From an uncultured Collinsella sp. (GTDB taxonomy: Bacteria; Actinomycetota; Coriobacteriia; Coriobacteriales; Coriobacteriaceae): 5,696 bases of DNA. This document shows, in pieces, positions 1 through 5,649 of the stretch. The notes beneath the pieces are model-generated. The model was not told the DNA's origin. It saw only the letters and a list, made by a program, of their open reading frames with translations, and searched no databases. The DNA lies in assembly GCA_900549065.1 (NCBI GenBank), contig URNC01000126.1, positions 1 through 5,696 on the forward strand, written 5' to 3'. Both the position numbers and the translations under genes were made by a program. Every line of letters begins with the position of its first letter. Position 1 is the first letter of the stretch.

Positions 1-1
1 A

Positions 2-841
2 TCGTTGACGGTGCGTCGTGGCGAGTTCCTGGGCCTTGCGGGCCATACCGGTTCGGGTAAGTCGACGCTGGTCCAGCATCTCAACGGTTTGATTCGCCCC
101 CAGGAGGGATCCGTTCGCGCGCTGGGGCTCGATCTGTCAAACAAGAAAGACGCCGCCGCGGTTAAGGCCAAGGTCGGCGTGGTGTTTCAATATCCTGAGC
201 GTCAGCTGTTTGCCGAAACCGTGGCGCAGGACGTGGCGTTTGGTCCGCATAACCTTGGCTTGCCGCAAGATGAAGTCGACCGTCGTGTCGAGTCATCGCT
301 CTCACGCGTGGGCCTCGACCTTGCCGCGATAGGCGACAAGAGTCCCTTTGAGCTTTCGGGCGGTCAGCAGCGGCGTGTGGCATTCGCCGGCGTACTCGCC
401 ATGGAGCCTGAAGTCCTGGTGCTCGATGAGCCCATGGCGGGGCTCGATCCGGCTGCGCGCAGGGATTTCCTTGAGCTTATCGATCGACTCCATCGCGAGG
501 GCCTGACCGTTGTCATGGTTTCGCACAGCATGGATGACCTGGCCAATTGCTGCGACCGTATCGTCGTAATGAACGAAGGTGCGGTGTTTGCCGAGGGAAT
601 CCCCGCGCAGGTGTTTGCGCATGCCGATGAGCTCAAGTCGATCGGCTTGGGCGTTCCCGCCGCCCAGCGTATGGCGCTGGCGCTTACGGAGGCGGGCGTG
701 CCGCTGCGTCGCGGCGGGCTCTATACGGTTGAGTCGTTGGCCGACGAGTTGGCAAATTTGCTGATCGGTCGCTCAGACGGTTCTTCTAACGTCTCGGACA
801 AGGCCAAATCCGAAACGGTCGCGCGAGAGGAGGGCTGCTAA
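2..841 (+). CDS. ecfA2: ECF transporter ATP-binding subunit, EcfA2 type (5' partial)
   Basis: This is one of the two cytoplasmic ATPases that power an energy-coupling factor (ECF) importer for vitamins or metals. The frame is open to the left edge, and the first visible residues (SLTVRRGEF) are the strand just before Walker A, so roughly 30-35 N-terminal residues are missing; the TTG at 5 is not a believable start. Counting that TTG codon as residue 1, I see Walker A GHTGSGKST (13-21), the Q-loop FQYPERQLF (61-69), the signature LSGGQ (117-121), Walker B LVLDEP with catalytic Glu142, the D-loop GLD and the switch His174. GHTGSGKST together with FQYPExQLF is typical of EcfA2 rather than EcfA1 (from family memory). 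The C-terminal 20 or so residues are hydrophilic and low in complexity. The stop overlaps the ecfT start (TAATG), so the two are translationally coupled. The partner EcfA1 and the S component are not in the window. Confidence 0.93.
   Translation, partial: SLTVRRGEFLGLAGHTGSGKSTLVQHLNGLIRPQEGSVRALGLDLSNKKDAAAVKAKVGVVFQYPERQLFAETVAQDVAFGPHNLGLPQDEVDRRVESSLSRVGLDLAAIGDKSPFELSGGQQRRVAFAGVLAMEPEVLVLDEPMAGLDPAARRDFLELIDRLHREGLTVVMVSHSMDDLANCCDRIVVMNEGAVFAEGIPAQVFAHADELKSIGLGVPAAQRMALALTEAGVPLRRGGLYTVESLADELANLLIGRSDGSSNVSDKAKSETVAREEGC
828..833 (+). promoter_or_regulatory. Ribosome binding site of ecfT
   Basis: A perfect AGGAGG lies inside the last codons of ecfA2, seven bases before the ATG at 841. 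It fixes the ecfT start and supports coupled translation across the one-base overlap. Confidence 0.85.
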
Positions 842-1641
842 TGGAGGCGTTTTCGTTTGGCAGCTACTATCCCGGCGATAGTGCGATCCACCGCCTGGAC
901 CCGCGAACTAAGTTGCTCTTGGGCTTTGTGTTTTTGATCACGACGCTGACCGTCGGCGGTTTCCGCGGATTGGCCCCTGTCGCAGTTTTCGTCGCGCTGA
1001 TCTATACCGTGTCCCGGGTGCCGGCTCGTCGCGCTCTGTCGTCGATGGCGCCGCTGCTGGCAATCGTCATCGTGGTCGCGGTACTCAACCTGTTTTCCGA
1101 CCAGAGCGGGCGCATTCTGTGGCAGCTTGGCTTTTTGCAGATAAGCGAGGGCTCGCTGCGTTCTGCGGCGTTTATGGCGTGCCGCCTGACCCTGATGATG
1201 GCCGGCATGAGCGCCATTACGCTCACCACCCCCACGCTCGACCTCACTGCGGGCTTTGAGCGTCTGCTCGCACCGTTTGCGCGCGTGGGGCTTCCGGCGC
1301 ATGAGCTCGGCATGATCATGGGTATCGCGTTGCGCTTTATGCCGCAGTTCGCTACCGAGATGAAGCAGACGGCCGATGCGCAGGCGAGCCGCGGTGCGCG
1401 CGTGACGGGAGGCCCGCTCGGCGGCGTGCGTATGCTCGGCAGTGTGGCCATTCCGCTGTTCACGGGCGTGTTCCGTCATGCCGAGACGCTTTCGGCCGCC
1501 ATGGATGCGCGTTGCTATCACGGCGAACAGGGACGCACGCGTCTGCATGCACTTACGTTTGGCCGCGGCGATGCATTGGCGGCGGCGGTGACGGCGTTGC
1601 TGCTCATCTGCGTCATCGTCATCAATCTTCAACTTGTTTAG
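841..1641 (+). CDS. ecfT: ECF transporter transmembrane coupling subunit EcfT
   Basis: EcfT is the integral membrane scaffold of ECF importers; it links the two EcfA ATPases to an interchangeable substrate-binding S component. The protein has 266 residues, the usual family length. It opens with the family-typical segment GDSAIHRLDPRTKLLLG (12-28). Hydrophobic stretches at about 25-38, 43-57, 69-87, 108-130 and 245-263 fit the expected membrane topology. The two cytoplasmic coupling helices are recognisable by their Ala-Arg-Gly motifs: QASRGA (181-186) and AMDARCYHG (220-228). In the second, the usual Gly is Cys225. These motifs dock into grooves of the ATPases. The start is fixed by AGGAGG seven bases upstream, and the gene overlaps ecfA2 by one base. 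The S component, and so the substrate, cannot be told from this window. Confidence 0.94.
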   Translation: MEAFSFGSYYPGDSAIHRLDPRTKLLLGFVFLITTLTVGGFRGLAPVAVFVALIYTVSRVPARRALSSMAPLLAIVIVVAVLNLFSDQSGRILWQLGFLQISEGSLRSAAFMACRLTLMMAGMSAITLTTPTLDLTAGFERLLAPFARVGLPAHELGMIMGIALRFMPQFATEMKQTADAQASRGARVTGGPLGGVRMLGSVAIPLFTGVFRHAETLSAAMDARCYHGEQGRTRLHALTFGRGDALAAAVTALLLICVIVINLQLV

Positions 1642-1659
1642 GCGCGATTCGGGCGCAAG

Positions 1660-1666
1660 AAAGGGG
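1660..1666 (+). promoter_or_regulatory. Ribosome binding site pointing to a non-canonical start
   Basis: AAAGGGG is purine-rich and follows the ecfT stop by 18 bases. Five bases further on is an in-frame ACG (1672) where an ATG would be expected. No other ATG, GTG or TTG lies in that frame until a GTG at 1759, which is already inside the conserved domain. Confidence 0.5.
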
Positions 1667-1671
1667 TCCCT

Positions 1672-2118
1672 ACGACCGACAACGACCGCACGGCTCAGCT
1701 TGAGCGCGCCTGTTCGTATCTCAGGCGCATTCCGGCGTGGTATCTGGCCACGACCGATGTGGCCGACGGGCATCAGCCTCGCGTGAGGCCGTTTTCGTTT
1801 GCCATGGTCGATGACGGTAAACTGTGGTTTTGTACGTCGCGCGACAAAGATGTGTGGGCGGAGCTGAGCGCGAATCCCAAGTTTGAGCTCTCGGGCTGGA
1901 AGCCGGGGGAATGTTGGATCGTATTGACCGGCGAAGCCGCACTTGAGGACGACGCAGTTGCGAGCGACAAGGTGCGTCAAGCGGGTTTTAAGCACATGGT
2001 GGGCATTGGCGAGGAACACGAGAGTGCCAACGACGGCCGCCTTGCTTTCTTTTCGGTCCGCAACATTGCCGCGCGCTTCTGTGATATCGACGGCAGCGAG
2101 GAGCGCCTGGAGCTCTAG
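1672..2118 (+). CDS. Pyridoxamine 5'-phosphate oxidase-like (FMN-binding split barrel) protein, copy 1; start codon uncertain (ACG)
   Basis: This is a small predicted cytoplasmic protein of 148 residues if translation begins at ACG 1672. It resembles the pyridoxamine 5'-phosphate oxidase-like superfamily, whose members mostly bind FMN, F420 or heme; the reaction of this subgroup is unknown to me. Supporting segments are IPAWYLAT, then RVRPFSFAMVDDGKLWF, then KDVWAEL, the usual order of the first barrel strands and cofactor-contact region. It is about 53% identical by eye to the next gene. The frame is open right after the ecfT stop (same frame), so there are 30 bases with no gene between them. 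A start at GTG 1759 would remove the conserved PAWYLAT segment, so I reject it. Either ACG is a real weak start, a base has been misread (T to C), or the gene has lost its start. It is probably co-transcribed with ecfT. Confidence 0.75.
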   Translation, partial: TTDNDRTAQLERACSYLRRIPAWYLATTDVADGHQPRVRPFSFAMVDDGKLWFCTSRDKDVWAELSANPKFELSGWKPGECWIVLTGEAALEDDAVASDKVRQAGFKHMVGIGEEHESANDGRLAFFSVRNIAARFCDIDGSEERLEL

Positions 2119-2159
2119 CGCGTCTCAAATTAACTACCCGTTCTGAATTAGCTAATGCC

Positions 2160-2165
2160 AGGAGG
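2160..2165 (+). promoter_or_regulatory. Ribosome binding site that decides the start of the second PPOX-like gene
   Basis: A perfect AGGAGG lies four bases before ATG 2170. An earlier in-frame ATG at 2155 would put this site inside the coding region and has no ribosome site of its own, so 2170 is preferred. Confidence 0.75.
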
Positions 2166-2169
2166 ACAC

Positions 2170-2580
2170 ATGGACGGATTGAATACGGTGTTGGAGTATC
2201 TGATGTCAGTGCCGGCATGGTATTTGGCGACGAGCGTGGACGGACAGCCGCATGTGCGTCCGTTTTCGTTTGCGCAGATCCAGGACGGCAAGTTGTGGTT
2301 TGTAACGGCGCGCACCAAAGATGTGTGGCAGGAGCTGCTGCAAAATCAGCGCTTTGAGGCCACGAGTTGGTGGCCGGGCCATGGCTGGCTCATCTTGCGC
2401 GGGCGTGCCGGCTTGGATGACCGGGCTTTAGACAAAATGCGCGAAGCCGGGTGGAAGCATCTAGAGCGCCTGGGCGAGCACTATGAGGGGCCTAACGACC
2501 CCACGCTCGTCTTCTTTAGCGTCGAGGATCCCGAGGCTTTTATCTGCAATCACGACGAATGGGTGCCGGTCGAGCTCTAG
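2170..2580 (+). CDS. Pyridoxamine 5'-phosphate oxidase-like (FMN-binding split barrel) protein, copy 2
   Basis: This is a 136-residue predicted soluble protein, a paralogue of the preceding gene. Shared blocks in order are VPAWYLAT (14-21), HVRPFSFAQ, DGKLWFVTART, KDVWQEL, a Trp/Gly-rich WWPGHGW, the region DKMREAGWKH, and VFFSVEDPEAF near the C-terminus. This order matches small members of the PPOX-like split-barrel superfamily, which normally act as dimers with a flavin between subunits; a flavin here is inferred, not shown. Compared with copy 1 it lacks three residues in the first turn (VDGQP against DVADGHQP) and two near the middle. The 51-base gap to copy 1, the same strand and a strong own ribosome site suggest an operon in which both copies are made. 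Substrate and role are unknown. Confidence 0.85.
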   Translation: MDGLNTVLEYLMSVPAWYLATSVDGQPHVRPFSFAQIQDGKLWFVTARTKDVWQELLQNQRFEATSWWPGHGWLILRGRAGLDDRALDKMREAGWKHLERLGEHYEGPNDPTLVFFSVEDPEAFICNHDEWVPVEL

Positions 2581-2615
2581 CCAGCTGGCTCATCCTAACA
2601 ACTTGGTTTTCGCAT

Positions 2616-2673
2616 GGGCGGGCCCCGTATTGCCTGGTGCCGTTAGGAGCGCCGGTCAATACGGGGCCCGCTC
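2616..2673 (+). terminator. Long GC-rich hairpin, probable terminator of the upstream unit
   Basis: Perfect 15-bp arms, GCGGGCCCCGTATTG (2618-2632) and its exact complement (2657-2671), are extended outward by a G-U and a G-C pair. Inward, after one mismatch, come seven further pairs (2634-2640 with 2649-2655, two of them G-U) around an eight-base loop. It starts 35 bases after the last PPOX-like stop and before the arg promoter region. The T tract afterwards is weak (ATTTG), so it may act with a factor, protect the 3' end, or terminate inefficiently. There is no T tract in the opposite direction either. Confidence 0.6.
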
Positions 2674-2715
2674 CATTTGTCAATTCCTTCAAGCGAATGT
2701 GTCGGGATTGTTTCA

Positions 2716-2752
2716 ATGCATGAATATGCAAGCCATTTACGTGTTCATGCAT
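2716..2752 (+). promoter_or_regulatory. Candidate ArgR operator: two ARG boxes upstream of argC
   Basis: Box 1 is ATGCATGAATATGCAA (2716-2731). Box 2, read on the minus strand, is ATGCATGAACACGTAA (2752-2737). They agree at 13 of 16 bases, with all three differences transitions. Box 1 is itself near-palindromic (TGCAT-GAAT-ATGCA). The centres are 21 bp apart, two helical turns, matching the known spacing of paired ARG boxes bound by one ArgR hexamer. TGAAT/ATGCA elements resemble ArgR sites known from other bacteria. The placement, 86-122 bases before argC and over a likely -35 region, fits arginine repression. ArgR itself is not in view. Confidence 0.5.
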
Positions 2753-2768
2753 CTTTTGGTGCTAAAGT
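2740..2768 (+). promoter_or_regulatory. Possible argC promoter (weak -35, extended -10)
   Basis: An extended -10-like element, TGC followed by TAAAGT (2760-2768, four of six matches to TATAAT), lies 11 bases after the second putative ARG box. The hexamer at the right -35 distance (2740-2745, CGTGTT, 17-base spacer) is poor and lies inside that box. Bound repressor would block polymerase. This is a by-eye call made mostly from position. Confidence 0.3.
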
Positions 2769-2825
2769 TTCAACCCACTTCATAACGACCACTGCGAAAT
2801 GCGCATCGGTGCATAAATCGCAGAC

Positions 2826-2831
2826 AAGGAG
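2826..2831 (+). promoter_or_regulatory. Ribosome binding site of argC
   Basis: AAGGAG, six bases before ATG 2838, fixes the argC start. A small imperfect hairpin (2799-2814, ATGCGC paired with GTGCAT) sits just upstream. Confidence 0.8.
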
Positions 2832-2837
2832 TCTGAT

Positions 2838-3908
2838 ATGTCTTTGAAGGTTGGAATCGTCGGCGCGGCTGGATATGCCGGAGCCGAGCTCATTCGCCTC
2901 GTGCTCGGCCATCCCGAGTTTGAACCTGTTGCCATTACGTCCAACGCCGATGCCGGCCAGCCGCTGTCCGCGGTGTATCCGAGCTTTGCTGGCGTGAGCG
3001 ATCTGGTTTTCACCACGCATGACGCCCCCGAGCTCAAGAGCTGCGATGCGGTTTTTCTTGCCGTGCCGCACACGGCTGCCATGGCACAGGTGCCCGCGCT
3101 GCTTGCATCGGGCGTCTCCTGCTTTGATCTTTCGGCCGATTACCGCCTGAGCGATCCGGCCGTGTTTGAGGCATGGTATGCCGCCGAGCACACGAGCCCC
3201 GAGTTGCTCAAGACCCGCGCTTTCGGCCTGCCCGAGCTGTTCTGCGAGGACTTAGAGACCGCTGCTTCCAGCCATGCCGCTGGCAGGCCCGTGTTGGTCG
3301 CCTGCGCCGGTTGCTATCCCACCGCAACGAGTCTTGCTGCTGCTCCTGCCGTGCGTGCGGGTTGGGTGGCAGAGAACGGTCCCGTAATCGTCGATGCCAT
3401 CAGTGGCGTGACGGGTGCCGGTAAGTCCTGCAACGCCCGCACCCACTTTTGCAGCGCCGACGAGAACCTGGAAGCCTATGGCGTGGGTAAACATCGCCAC
3501 ACGCCCGAGATTGAGCAAATCCTTGGCTTAACCGATCGCGTCGTCTTTACCCCGCATCTGGCACCGCTCAAGCGCGGCCTGCTCTCCACGGTGACGATGC
3601 CGCTTACGCCGCAGGCTATCGATACCTTGACCCTTGAGGACGTTGTCGACTATTACAAGCAGTTCTACGCTGGACGCACCTTTGTGCGTGTGCTCGACGC
3701 CAACCAACAGCCCAAGACGGCTTCGGTCGTCGGCACCAACGCCGCCCAGATTGGCCTCGCGCTCAACAAACGCGCGGGCGTGCTGGTGGCGACGGGCGCC
3801 ATCGACAATCTGTGCAAGGGCGCTGCGGGCCAAGCAGTCCAGTGCGCCAATATCGTCTTTGGCTTTGACGAGCGACGAGGCTTGCCCACAGTGGCGTGCC
3901 CGGTGTAG
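2838..3908 (+). CDS. argC: N-acetyl-gamma-glutamyl-phosphate reductase
   Basis: ArgC catalyses the NADPH-dependent reduction of N-acetylglutamyl 5-phosphate to N-acetylglutamate 5-semialdehyde, the third step of arginine synthesis, in the cytoplasm. At 356 residues it has the length of the long (type 1) form. The Rossmann dinucleotide motif GIVGAAGYAGAEL (6-18) opens the protein. The mid-region VPHTAAM and DLSADYRL (98-104) follow. The active-site cysteine is Cys159 in AGCYPTA, and the catalytic His lies in KHRHTPEI (218-225). AISGVTGAGK (187-196) and the C-terminal DNLCKGAAGQA (323-333) are also family hallmarks. No key residue appears missing. It is the first gene of the arg cluster and is followed after 134 bases by argJ, so transcription probably starts upstream under the candidate ARG boxes. 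Confidence 0.97.
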   Translation: MSLKVGIVGAAGYAGAELIRLVLGHPEFEPVAITSNADAGQPLSAVYPSFAGVSDLVFTTHDAPELKSCDAVFLAVPHTAAMAQVPALLASGVSCFDLSADYRLSDPAVFEAWYAAEHTSPELLKTRAFGLPELFCEDLETAASSHAAGRPVLVACAGCYPTATSLAAAPAVRAGWVAENGPVIVDAISGVTGAGKSCNARTHFCSADENLEAYGVGKHRHTPEIEQILGLTDRVVFTPHLAPLKRGLLSTVTMPLTPQAIDTLTLEDVVDYYKQFYAGRTFVRVLDANQQPKTASVVGTNAAQIGLALNKRAGVLVATGAIDNLCKGAAGQAVQCANIVFGFDERRGLPTVACPV

Positions 3909-3936
3909 CACATTCGATTGTTAACGATTTGGTAGT

Positions 3937-4016
3937 CGGGCATCGAGTGAGGCGCCACTCTTGAGCTGGTCTCATGATCACGACTGGCATGGCGCACCAA
4001 CCGATGTCCGTTTTTT
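3937..4016 (+). terminator. Structured argC-argJ spacer with T6 tract; possible attenuator or internal terminator
   Basis: The 134-base spacer contains CGGGCATCG (3937-3945), which can pair with CGATGTCCG (4002-4010; one G-U), followed at once by six T (4011-4016). The enclosed 56 bases offer a competing small hairpin, GAGTG (3945-3949) with CACTC (3956-3960), and a weak local stem (GGCAT 3986-3990 with ATGTC 4004-4008). The long loop makes a classical terminator doubtful. I see no tRNA-like or T-box signature. Confidence 0.3.
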
Positions 4017-4025
4017 GTTTGACAT

Positions 4026-4031
4026 AAGGAG
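4026..4031 (+). promoter_or_regulatory. Ribosome binding site of argJ
   Basis: AAGGAG lies 11 bases before ATG 4043, slightly longer than ideal. No other in-frame ATG, GTG or TTG is better placed, and the protein begins at the family-typical position. Confidence 0.65.
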
Positions 4032-4042
4032 TCATAAAGACG

Positions 4043-5311
4043 ATGAATACCGAGCTGTTTGATATCAAGATTCGCGCTGTCGAGGGTGGCGTTACGGCTG
4101 CGGCTGGTTTTAAGGCTGCAGGCATCCACGCTGGGTTCCGCAAGAACCCCGAGCGTCTGGATTACGCGCTCGTCGTGCCCGATAAACCCTGTCCCGGCGC
4201 CGGCGTGTTTACCACCAATCGCTTTTGCGCGGCACCCGTGCAGGTGAGCCGCGCCAACCTGGGCGGTGCCGACAAGGGCTACGGAATCATCGCCGGCGTT
4301 TCGGTCAACTCCGGCAACGCGAACGCCGCCACGGGTGAGACCGGCCTTGCATGCGCGCGCGAGACGTGCAGCATCGCATCGCAGGTCATCGGCTGCGAAC
4401 CCCAGCAGATTCTGGTTGCCTCCACGGGTGTGATTGGCCAGATTCTGCCGATCGACACGTTTGAGACCGCCATTCCTGCTGCCTACGAGGCGCTCTCCGC
4501 CCACGGTGGCGCCGATGCCGCTCGCGCCATCATGACGACCGACACGCACTCCAAGGAGTACGCCGTGTCCTACGTCAGTGAGGCTGCGGGTCATGCGAGC
4601 AATGTCTATACGGTAGGCGGAATGTGCAAGGGCTCGGGCATGATCATGCCCAACATGGCCACCATGATTGCAGTTATCACCACCGATGCCCCCGTCGAGC
4701 CTGCGGCACTTCATGCCCTGCTGCTCTCGACCGTCAAGCAGACCTTTAACAAGGTAACGGTCGATTCCGACACCTCGACCAACGACACCTGCATCATGCT
4801 TGCCTCCGGCGCCGCTGCCGCAGATGCCGAGCCTGTCGTCGAGGGTTCCGATGCCTTTGACGAGTTGGCATTTGCCGTGCACGAGGTGTGCGAGAGCCTG
4901 GCGCGCAACATCGCCGCCGACGGCGAGGGCGCATCCAAGCTTGTTACGGTCAACGTTACCGGCGCCGTGAACGACGAGGAGGCCGATATCGCCGCCCGCG
5001 CCGTTGCCAACTCGCCGCTCGTTAAGACCTGCATCGCCGGCCACGACTGCAACTGGGGCCGTGTTGCTATGGCGCTTGGCAAGTGCGGCGTGAAGTTTAA
5101 TCAGGAAGACGTTTCCATCGACATGATGGGCATGCCTGTCTGTCGCGGCGGTCTGACTGTTCCCTTTGATGAGGACGAGGCTCTACGACGTTTCGAGGCG
5201 CCCGAGATCGTGATCTCGGCCGACCTGGGCGCAGGCGACGCGGCAACGACCGTGTGGACCTGCGACCTCACGCATGAGTACATCTCCATCAACGGCGACT
5301 ACCGTTCCTAG
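4043..5311 (+). CDS. argJ: Glutamate N-acetyltransferase (ornithine acetyltransferase), ArgJ
   Basis: ArgJ moves the acetyl group from N2-acetylornithine to glutamate, giving ornithine and N-acetylglutamate (the cyclic arginine pathway). Some members also use acetyl-CoA and so perform the first step; the sequence alone does not tell me which type this is. The 422-residue precursor has the usual family length. It should cut itself before Thr207 in MIMPNMATM (200-208), giving alpha and beta chains with Thr207 as the new N-terminal nucleophile. The oxyanion-hole pair is Thr128-Gly129 in ASTGVIGQ. DSDTSTNDT (241-249), GEGASKL (294-300), HDCNWGRV (334-341) and the C-terminal YISINGDYRS are further hallmarks. 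It lies between argC and argB, the common arg cluster order. All expected catalytic residues are present. Confidence 0.97.
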   Translation: MNTELFDIKIRAVEGGVTAAAGFKAAGIHAGFRKNPERLDYALVVPDKPCPGAGVFTTNRFCAAPVQVSRANLGGADKGYGIIAGVSVNSGNANAATGETGLACARETCSIASQVIGCEPQQILVASTGVIGQILPIDTFETAIPAAYEALSAHGGADAARAIMTTDTHSKEYAVSYVSEAAGHASNVYTVGGMCKGSGMIMPNMATMIAVITTDAPVEPAALHALLLSTVKQTFNKVTVDSDTSTNDTCIMLASGAAAADAEPVVEGSDAFDELAFAVHEVCESLARNIAADGEGASKLVTVNVTGAVNDEEADIAARAVANSPLVKTCIAGHDCNWGRVAMALGKCGVKFNQEDVSIDMMGMPVCRGGLTVPFDEDEALRRFEAPEIVISADLGAGDAATTVWTCDLTHEYISINGDYRS

Positions 5312-5392
5312 ATTCCGGGCACGCTGCGCATCTTGCCGCGATTGCGGACAGCGGAGCACGGCGCGATAACGATACGAAAGACGAGGCAGATT

Positions 5393-5649
5393 ATGAAATT
5401 CGCACGCGATTGTCGTTCGAGCGAATCCAACGAAGCAACCGCGCAGCTGCTGTTCGAAGCGCTGCCGTGGATTAAGAACCTGACCGGCAAGACGGTTGTT
5501 ATCAAATATGGCGGAGCCGCCATGGTTGATGAGCAGCTGCGCCGCGACGTGATGAGCGATATCGTTTTGCTCAAGATCATCGGTATGCGCCCCGTCATCG
5601 TGCATGGCGGCGGCAAGGCTATCAACGAGGCGCTGAGCCATTACGATAT
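5393..5649 (+). CDS. argB: Acetylglutamate kinase (3' partial, joined to adapter)
   Basis: ArgB phosphorylates N-acetylglutamate with ATP, the second step of arginine synthesis and often the step inhibited by arginine. Only the first 85 complete codons are genomic, out of about 290-300 expected. Visible hallmarks are VVIKYGGAAM (35-44), which holds the nucleotide-binding Lys38 and the glycine turn (many relatives have KYGGNAM), and the Gly-rich loop PVIVHGGGKAIN (67-78). The ATG at 5393 is preceded by GAGG six bases away, a modest ribosome site, and leaves an 81-base gap after argJ. The reading frame stays open into the adapter, adding false residues CLLYTSPSPRD and a few more. Translation beyond about residue 85 should be discarded. 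Confidence 0.93.

Noticed and set aside
838..2019. Open frame of 393 codons on the minus strand over ecfT and the first PPOX-like gene
   Set aside because: The Arg/His-rich low-complexity product mirrors the codon bias of the + strand genes; there is no domain and it overlaps two real genes entirely.
1759..2118. GTG 1759 as the start of the first PPOX-like gene
   Set aside because: It has no ribosome site and would remove the conserved PAWYLAT segment shared with the paralogue.
2155..2169. ATG 2155 as the start of the second PPOX-like gene
   Set aside because: The perfect AGGAGG lies downstream of it and serves ATG 2170 instead.
3925..4010. T-box riboswitch or tRNA-like element before argJ
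   Set aside because: I could not find a T-box consensus, specifier stem or tRNA cloverleaf; only scattered short pairings are visible.
3665..5044. Long open frame (459 codons) on the minus strand over argC/argJ
   Set aside because: It lies antisense to two unmistakable enzymes, is rich in Gly/His/Arg as expected from the complement of GC-rich codons, and shows no recognisable domain or ribosome site.
5336..5347. Small CCGC/GCGG hairpin between argJ and argB as a terminator
   Set aside because: It has only four pairs and no T tract, within a short gap where co-transcription is expected.
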